Origin: Malachius bipustulatus
Taxonomy: Eukaryota > Arthropoda > Insecta > Coleoptera > Melyridae
Assembly (NCBI GenBank): GCA_910589415.1
Contig: OU342635.1
Coordinates: 12,028,001 to 12,092,000 of the forward strand
Reading direction: 5' to 3'
DNA: 64,000 bases
Every line of letters starts with the position of its first letter. Within the stretch, counting starts at the first letter, position 1. The notes beneath the pieces are model-generated. The model worked only from the letters and a program-made list of their open reading frames with translations, was not told where the DNA came from and did not search any database. The position numbers and the translations under genes were made by a program. Shown piece by piece: positions 57,327 to 64,000 of this stretch.

Positions 57327-59357
57327 CGGTCTAAAAAACATCAAGGAAACCAAAAATCTAATAAATTAAGAAAAAATATGAAATAGATTATTCTCCTTTA
57401 AAAAAAAATATATTTTTTTTTGATAATGCTAGATGGCAATAAGCCATGTAAGTCACGATGTTACTCATACTCATACTATAATGACTAATATACATAGTGT
57501 CGCAAGACTATTATCTAAGTTCATAACATATCCCTCCTAAAGAGCTTTCGGCGATTAAAGCCTATTTAGGTACCAACTTATATTAGAAAACAGATAAGTA
57601 GAGAAAATGTGTAGGTAATTAAAAATATATACATTCTGTACTTCCCATACATTTTTATTATAAGTATATGCATAATATGTCATGGAATTTCTCACTTATC
57701 GTTTAATAAAATATCGGCGAACTTAATAAAATAAAAATAAAAGTAAGCTACATGCGTGTTGAGTTCACTTATTACAAGGTCTTAGCTAATTTAGCGACCT
57801 CGACAGGCCTCCGTTCTTAAATTACCCCCGACCTTGTGAACTTAATTTACCATCGATATGAAAATAGCTTATTCATGTGGGTACTATTACTGCATTTTTA
57901 CTCAATTTTTCATAAACGTAGGTATGTCCTCTTTTTTTCAGAGTGCCAACTCTAAAATTCTGAATTGATATATTGCAATGCAGCATGAAGGTAGAGATAA
58001 CAAAAATAATAAAATTTGATTTAAATGCTAAATATAGAAAGTGAGGATCTCGGTCAGCGATATATGCTGATCGAGAAAAGATTGATCGAACATTTTTCTA
58101 TTCTTTGTTTCATTCCCATACCATCAAAGCAATTAATTTGTATACCTATATTGATTATTTTATTATTTCTTACATGCTTGGATTGATACTCAGACAGCTT
58201 TTTCGAATCATTTAATCATTTAAAAAAATCTCAATTTATAAAATCGGAACTGTGCTAGACTGTTGCATAATATTAGACGGAGAATAATAATTATTGACAT
58301 TGTAATGATGATTGAGTATTTGGCATAAAACACTCTTGCCTGGGTGGAAAATCAAGAAAAACAGAGTATAATTTAAATTTTTAATTTAGAGATGATATGA
58401 AAAGTAATATAACTGCGTAGGTGCCATAGATGATTGGTTACCCCCCTGTAGCGCCGGCTGATGATCTCCAGCGAACTGACAAGTGACAGGGGCAAATCGA
58501 TAGCGAGCAGACTTCAGACGACGGGCCCGTTTCTCTTCGCTTATTAAATCGGCCCTAATGAGCCTTTCCATGCTCTTATATTAAATTCGGCGGTCGGGCG
58601 TACTTGTAGAGTTTCTTTGCACACTTGGCTTTATCCTTTGTTTACTCGCTTTACTTGAGTTTAATATCATCCAAGTTCAAGGAATTGATGGAATAACTGG
58701 GAGGCATATGAGCACTAGGAAGCTTTAGTCGGTGGTAATTTCCAATATCCGCATGAGGAACCCTCAAATTATTTTAATAATCAGATTTATTGAAATATTA
58801 TCGACAGAAAATAATAATTACATTATAATCATTGATTTTCATTTTATAAGTCGTTCCAGTATCTTAACTGACAGTAGTCTTAGGGCGTGATTATGACCTT
58901 TTTCGCAACCATATATTATAGCTCTCCCCCACTCCCACTGTCACGCAGTGGCTTGTCGAATAAGCTTGTAAGGTTTTGCGTGTGTAGTTCTGCGCAAATT
59001 AATCTAATGCTGTCAACATACCGCATGCGCCGCAGGCGAAAATTTTTGGCAAAAAATATGTCAAAAAATCGGCAAAATTGCGCCTATATTTCATGAAAAA
59101 TACACTAATTTATGGATTCTTTTAGGAGAAGTTTTTTAAGATAAGTAGATACCATCTGTTGGGTTTGTGATTGTGAGTATAGGAAATATGATGCAATAAA
59201 ACAATAAATCAGGCCATTATTACACATTAGAAGCTTTCTCAAGAATTTTGTTTGTATTAAAGAATTTATCAAACTCAGTTTCCCACTCTGCTTAATTTGA
59301 TATAAACTTTCAATTTTCTGTTTTAACCATTGTTATAAGTGACAAGAATTCTTCATG
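57327..59357. other. Sequence without genes
   Basis: AT-rich. A short hairpin (TCTCGGTCAGC / GCTGATCGAGA) lies at 58047-58077. A GC-richer block at 58430-58600 with a 61-codon minus-strand frame is unassigned. Confidence 0.35.
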
Positions 59358-59460
59358 TTTGCTAATTGAACCGACTTCATAACTCCAATAATAGCGAAGT
59401 TACCAACGGTAAACAGAAAATTTTTTAAATAGCCGATTTTTCATCACCCTGTTACATATT
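59358..59460. repeat. Fragment related to the 23.8-kb palindrome
   Basis: TTGCTAATTGAACCGACTT followed by AATAATAGCGAAGTTA resembles the right-arm end of the element at 23781-24983 (GCTAATTTAACCGACTTTC and AATAATAACGAAGTTAGC), and a CACCCTGTTA word follows. It is a diverged partial copy. Confidence 0.45.
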
Positions 59461-62080
59461 CACTTCACGCCCATGGAGACTTTTGATCGCCGTAAATATA
59501 TTTGAATTTCAGCAATTTTAACCAAGGGATGATCTCTATTTGATAATATGTGCGGTGTGAATTCTGAAAATTCATTAAGTCAACTTTGCTGGCAGATATC
59601 TACAGTTAGGCGACAGTTATCCAGCTGCGGCTTTCAGTGAAACCTTAAGAATTTAATTCTCTCTTAACTATGTAAAAATAAATATGCTATTCTATTTAAT
59701 TTTTTGGAAAATAATCGACATATTCCCTTACATGTCAAATAACGCCCTCTAGCGGTTGCGGTGGTAATACAATGAAAAATTCGTAAGATGCAATCGACAG
59801 AAGAAGGAAAACTCTTTTTAATGACACTAATCTTGTTAAATTGTTTCAACAAAGTTTCGACGTTCCCCTACCACTTTATTTATGAAGTTATACCCATGAT
59901 ATTTTAAATATGCCCTAATTTTGAAAAATAATGCATGAGAAAATTCAAATTTTTTATTTAGTCATGGTACGCACCCTGGCGGTCATTTTAGAAGCTCAAA
60001 AACCATTGTCCAATGAATTTTATGGGTCACTTTCCTTGGAATTTTTTTTGCCTGAGGCTGTACGACGCATTGCTTCTGAGATATTCCCGGTGACCATATT
60101 AATGACTCATCCGGGACTGGAGGTTAATGCAAGGAGCAAATTGGAAGAAAATTCAATTTGGAACCTCAATTGGAGGGGTTTTCTAGCTGCCCCCCAGTAA
60201 TTTCCTTCAAAATGGTAGATTCTTTGTGAAATCGCACGCAAATTGCAATAATTTCCAGGTGCTTTTTGCATGAACAAGAAACACGTAGGCTTCAATACTA
60301 TGCCATTACTGGCATTTGACATTCGAAAAAACCGACTACGTCATATCAAGAATTATTAATCTATGAAGTCTAAAATTAACATGGTTAAAATACGGTGGGT
60401 TTATTAACATATGCACGCCTACACACAGCACTGAAAAGCTACCAGAGCACTAAAAAATCCAGATGCATAAGTAAACACTGTTTTTACAAAAAATCCAGCT
60501 ATTCCCGTTTATATCGACCCTAATAAACCTCTAGCTCAGTCAGTGTGATCCTGATGGTCGATACACCAAGAGAATTGCTACAAAACTTTTTTCTAGCAAA
60601 CTCCTTCACTGATGGATTCATCTTACTTGATTTGATCAACTTGATCAACTTGATCAACTGAAACTGTTACGACAGTTTGACGTAATTACTTAAATTCGCT
60701 TGAGTTATATTGACTTGTGATTAAGTAACAGAACGCCAGTTGATAGTTTAAAGTAAACTCAAGCAAGAGTTGATAAATTCTCGCGTGGTAAATTCTTCTT
60801 GTGCTGACAACTTATTAAGTCATCATTGATCACGCTGAAGCCTACGATCAGTCCCAGTTCTGAGACATTCAAACTGGGAGATCTTCAAACTTTAATAATC
60901 AGAGCGCATTTCGTATTTAATATTACAGACTAGCTTAATATTAAATTTTAAATTGAAAATTTGCTACCATGCGCAAAAAATGTTCCACAAGATACAGCTG
61001 AGTTTATAAAATAGACGTTTTTTCATCAAAGCACTTCAATTTTCCTCGATTCCCTCTTCCATCGTGGCATTCGACACGCACGTCACTGAGAGTCAGTAAA
61101 AGGGAACACCTAATCTTAGAAAAGCACGAAAGAAACGATAGGTGACTTAATGGAAGAGGAATTTAACAGACAGACCGTTCCAACGATATTTGTGTCACTC
61201 TTCAAGAAAATATCCGGAAACGTATTCGCAGTTGCTGCGGAGCGAGTTCAAGATAATGTCCAATCCATTTATAGCTCAGTTCTTAAGGTATTTCTATTAT
61301 TTTTGGAGATACAAAAATACTTACAAAGGAACTGTATTTTTATCTGATCAAAAACAAATCCATCCGGGAAAGAAGATGAACGGCTAATAAAACTCCAAGC
61401 TTTTTAATTGATTTTTCACATGGGTTCGAAAGGACTTTATTCTTCGAGGGACGGTTATTCCATAGCAGATAATTGCAATTAATTGTAATTGCCTTAAGAT
61501 CCTTTTTAGGAAATTTATTAATGAATTTCTGATGATTGTTCTATGAACCATCAGGAACATATCAATCAGGTATGTAAATTGCCAATTGAGGGTAAATGAA
61601 ATTATGTGTAAAGCCGTGGCAGCTCAGAATTGAAATTTACATAAATTAAAATTTGACTAAAACCCTTCCAAAGATCAAATTATATTTTCTATGAATCTAA
61701 AAGATCAATAAAAATTTTTCATATCCAATCAAGCGATTTCAATCAATTTTTGTAGCAGATTTATATTGAGGAGCCCTAATCAGTTTTCTCAGAAAGTACT
61801 TTCCATGAAAGATGAATCATTTTTTTCTTCGAGAATCATGAAGCATCTTTTGTTGTTATTGTGATAAACTCAGTTACTATGCTAGGATCGCAATGTGATA
61901 ATCTGGAAGAAGGGTGAAAAATTAAAACACCACTTAACAATAACACTTTAACTGTATTAAGATTATTATTCTAATTTATATTCTTCATTGCGAATATTAT
62001 CGTTGATACCTACTACTGTCAATGCCATGTTGATATAAACATGCCGACTGATCGCTATCAGTTTATGCTGACGGAAATGT
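59461..62080. other. Sequence without recognisable genes
   Basis: The 89-codon plus-strand frame at 59931-60200 has no recognisable domain. A short 9-bp tandem repeat (TTGATCAAC, three units) lies at 60632-60658. Confidence 0.35.
60632..60658. repeat. 9-bp tandem repeat, 3 units
   Basis: Three exact copies of TTGATCAAC, preceded by a partial fourth. Confidence 0.85.
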
Positions 62081-62207
62081 TCCTACTAAATATTTGGTAT
62101 TTGGTATTGATATTGGTATTTTAGCTAAATGTGAGAGATGGTCTATGTGGTCCCAAACACTGAAGCCAGCGGGCTTATTGTATTTCTCACATTTAGATTT
62201 TCCTTGG

Positions 62208-62483
62208 TTAAAAGAGCTCCGTTCCTTTGACAAGGTTCAGCAGTCCGCTAACCAAGGTCTTTTCCGCTAGCAGGCTCCCGTGACTGAGTGATCCAAGAAC
62301 CGCATAGCGCGTTCGTGCGAGTGCTGGACACTCGAATATCACATGAGAAGCTGTCTCATCTTCTTCATTGCAGAGTCTACAAACTGGTTCTTCTCTGTAT
62401 ATCCCCAGTTTATGTAGGTGTACTCTTAAGTGGCAGTGTCCTGTGATTGTGCAGCTGTCGTACTCGCTGGTCTTGTAGCACTG
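62208..62483 (-). pseudogene. ORF2 C-terminal zinc-knuckle fragment
   Basis: The minus strand is open from just after a TAG (62484-62486) to a TAA at 62208-62210. It reads SCTITGHCHLRVHLHKLGIY, then CRLCNEEDETASHVIFEC, then PALARTRYAVLGSL. This is the region after RNase H in R1/LOA/Jockey-type ORF2: a TGHC--L--HLHKLG helix followed by a C-x2-C-x8-H-x4-C knuckle thought to bind nucleic acid. The fragment is uninterrupted for about 91 codons, so selection, transfer of function or simply youth has preserved it. No start codon or upstream catalytic domains are present. Confidence 0.75.
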
Positions 62484-62883
62484 CTACTTCCCTGCTAGTC
62501 CTCACAGCTGTGTGTTTCAACTTGCATAGGTTCCAGGGTGGTATGGTTTGGGGGCCTGCCACATCCTGTGAATCCATGCTAAGTTCTGAGGTTTCTCCTT
62601 GTGGAAGTCCCTCAGTTGTTTGTTTGGTTTCTTCTTTGGTTTCCACTCTGGTCCCACAAGAATTGGAGAAATAAAAATACTGCGCCATAGCCCCAATGAC
62701 GCAGCAGGCTACATACAACGGGGTGCACCAGGTTCCCCGAGGTTTGTCGCTAGTTGTAGAGCTCCCCCTCGACCATGCATCCATTGGTGAGCACAACACC
62801 GTGGAGTTGGGGAGGTTTTTATAGTGGTCCTCATCCACGCGGACGTGCGGTTAAGCCAAGCCCCCGTGCCCCTGGCGTCACTA

Positions 62884-62919
62884 CCCTGAGGCAAGTCACG
62901 ACAGTGATGTACCTCAGGG
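62884..62919 (-). other. Stable hairpin in the element's 5' leader
   Basis: CCCTGAGG (62884-62891) pairs with CCTCAGGG (62912-62919), and GTCAC/GTGAT extends the stem. It lies about 45 nt downstream of the ribozyme. It could be a leader structure or protein-binding site. Confidence 0.5.
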
Positions 62920-62961
62920 GTCGTTGTACCGCCTAGCGGTTTACGGTTTGTGCCATGTTTT

Positions 62962-63101
62962 GTCAGAGCCTTGTTAGCCGTGGTACTCACAAGTGGTACC
63001 ACGTTGCCCGGTCCCCACGGTCTTGGACGTAAGGTTGACTTATCCACCACATGACTGGAATCGCCTATGCTTTGATCAGTTGTGAGTGGACCTTAAGGAC
63101 C
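62962..63101 (-). ncRNA. HDV-like self-cleaving ribozyme
   Basis: Read 5'-3' on the minus strand, all helices of the nested double pseudoknot are present and contiguous. P1 is GGTCCTT (63101-63095) with GGGGACC (63016-63010). The J1/2 insert is 55 nt. P2 is GTCA-a-CCTT (63039-63031) with AAGG-ctc-TGAC (62972-62962). P3 is ACG/CGT with an 8-nt loop TCCAAGAC. J1.1/4 is GGGCAAC (63009-63003), P4 is GTGGTAC/GTACCAC, and J4/2 is GGCTAAC (62979-62973), whose C opposite 62977 would be the catalytic cytosine. A 7-bp P1 starting GG, GGGCAAC and GGC-AA are hallmarks of the family. The predicted cleavage site is exactly the insertion boundary. A long J1/2 is known in retrotransposon versions such as R2. 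Activity is inferred, not shown. Confidence 0.8.
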
Positions 63102-63115
63102 TCCTACTAAATATT

Positions 63116-64000
63116 ACTCTATTATAAAAATCTAATTATAGTTTACATACAAGCTCTTAAGGTCAAATGTCGCTGTAATACTTGCTTATGTAAAATAAAA
63201 TAGATAATTGAATACTTTGAATGATTCTATTATCATCCAATCTCACTAGCGCCTTTTCGGCCATTATAGCCTGTTAAAATGTCAGTTGTCATATTTTTTT
63301 AATAATGAATCAATGGCCAAATACTAGACTCATAAATGTTGTAAATAATTAATTTATTTCCCTTGTCAATACCAAAAAGGTTTGGTATGAACCCCAATCT
63401 CTAGAGCGCGATTGAACGCCCTAACAGTGGGATATAAATTCTAAATTGGAATCTGTCTAAAAAAAATCCACCTTAAAAAGTGACTCTCCTTGTTGATGCC
63501 GCGCTTTGCCATTTGTAATAATTTACATTCAATACAAACGATGTCTTCCCGAGTTGCTTCAGACCTTAAATTCATTTCACAACGTCGAGATGGCTATGTA
63601 AATCTTCCAACATGGGAATCCTCCTCAGATCGTATACTAACAGTATGCACTTTAAACTTAGCTACATCCATCATACATTATGCAACGCTCCAATAGTCAA
63701 GTAAATAATTGCGAATGCAAATTTCGATCCCTTTTGTTAATTGCCGTAAGCCAATTAGTTTTAATTGTCATTGTTGGGGCTTTCGGTTTAGGCATTCGTC
63801 AAATACAAAATGAAGGAGGTACTTATAAATTGTTTAAATTACAGTAACAAATATGGATAATTTGTAACAGTTTGTGAGTATTACAAGGCCTACATTTCTG
63901 GAATATGGCTTGGCAACTATGCGCTTTCTGTATAAGAAAGTAACTCTACCTCACAAATTAATTAAGGCTTCCAAGTGTTTTCTTTCAAATACAAAGCAAC
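63116..64000. other. Sequence without recognisable features
   Basis: AT-rich flank. The 68-codon frame at 63490-63696 resembles nothing known to me. Confidence 0.4.

Larger units (their letters stand above)
62095..63101 (-). mobile_element. Complete short non-LTR retrotransposon with 5' HDV-like ribozyme
   Basis: This insertion is bounded by identical 14-bp target duplications, TCCTACTAAATATT, at 62081-62094 and 63102-63115. It reads on the minus strand. Its 5' end at 63101 begins GGTCCTTAAGG, the first strand of an HDV-like ribozyme. The 3' end is a degenerate ATACCAA repeat tail (62095-62125). Between these, 62700-62960 is GC-rich 5' leader with a strong hairpin, and 62208-62483 is the C-terminal end of ORF2 with a zinc knuckle. 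No RT, endonuclease or RNase H core fits in 1 kb, so it is non-autonomous, probably an internal deletion of a ribozyme-carrying R1/LOA/Jockey-group element. Exact duplications and readable ends show a recent, full-length insertion. Confidence 0.88.

Noticed and set aside
59931..60200. 89-codon frame as a gene
   Set aside because: No domain recognised and no start or splice context.
1..64000. CRISPR arrays, bacterial operons, prophage or plasmid origins
   Set aside because: No regularly spaced direct repeats with unique spacers, no ribosome-binding-site/ORF clusters and no dense coding; the sequence is eukaryotic.

Overview
The window looks like a stretch of a repeat-rich, AT-rich animal genome, most likely an insect. 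The evidence is the mix of transposable elements: mariner-like palindromic elements ending in TACAGGGTG-type termini, hAT and PIF/Harbinger-type elements, CR1/Jockey- and R1/LOA-type retrotransposons and a gypsy-type solo LTR. Scattered TACCTA/TAGGTA microrepeats fit as well. The species cannot be fixed from sequence alone. I found no convincing host protein-coding exon. Every coding trace I can recognise belongs to a mobile element, and nearly all are broken. The window is best read as an intergenic or intronic transposon graveyard with a few young insertions.

Layout. 1-6.7 kb: AT-rich sequence with a degenerate foldback element, a TTA-flanked MITE (4237-4401), a gypsy-like gag relic on the minus strand (4740-5279) and an old palindrome (6205-6712). 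8.9-13.0 kb: a layered palindrome (8934-9779), a 611-bp tandem duplication, and a 1.7-kb mariner-like element with ~480-bp inverted repeats around a dead transposase. 15.3-18.7 kb: an R1/Jockey-type RT/RNase H relic with a duplicated RNase H part, a 673-bp palindrome keeping the last codons of a transposase, and a 5'-truncated CR1-like element. 19.7-22.8 kb: a CpG-rich block of unknown origin and an RT scrap. 23.8-25.2 kb: a 1.2-kb palindrome with an extra internal arm copy, next to a second TAA/TTA MITE. 28-33 kb: three possible tRNA-derived SINEs and a possible first exon. 33.5-36.9 kb: a second layered palindrome, then CR1-like RT relics. 38.8-42.1 kb: an hAT element with exact 8-bp target duplication and two more TAA/TTA MITEs. 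43.1-49 kb: a CR1-like 3' end, a palindrome with seemingly perfect 264-bp arms, a ~640-bp-period repeat array, and a CR1-like element retaining ORF1 (PHD-like finger, coiled coil, RRM-like domain) and the endonuclease of ORF2. 51.1-53.5 kb: the longest RT/RNase H relic. 55.5-57.3 kb: an 836-bp solo LTR with CCTT target duplication and two MITEs. 62.1-63.1 kb: a complete 1,007-bp retrotransposon insertion.

The most striking object is that last one. It lies on the minus strand between 14-bp target duplications (TCCTACTAAATATT). Its first 140 nt can be folded by eye into a full HDV-like self-cleaving ribozyme whose predicted cleavage site is exactly the 5' edge of the insertion. Downstream it carries only a C-terminal zinc-knuckle fragment of an RNase H-type retrotransposon ORF2, so it looks like a short, internally deleted, non-autonomous element. 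Second in interest are the concentric palindromes, which are built of nested inverted blocks each bounded by TACAGGG termini and which share a core but carry different outer shells.
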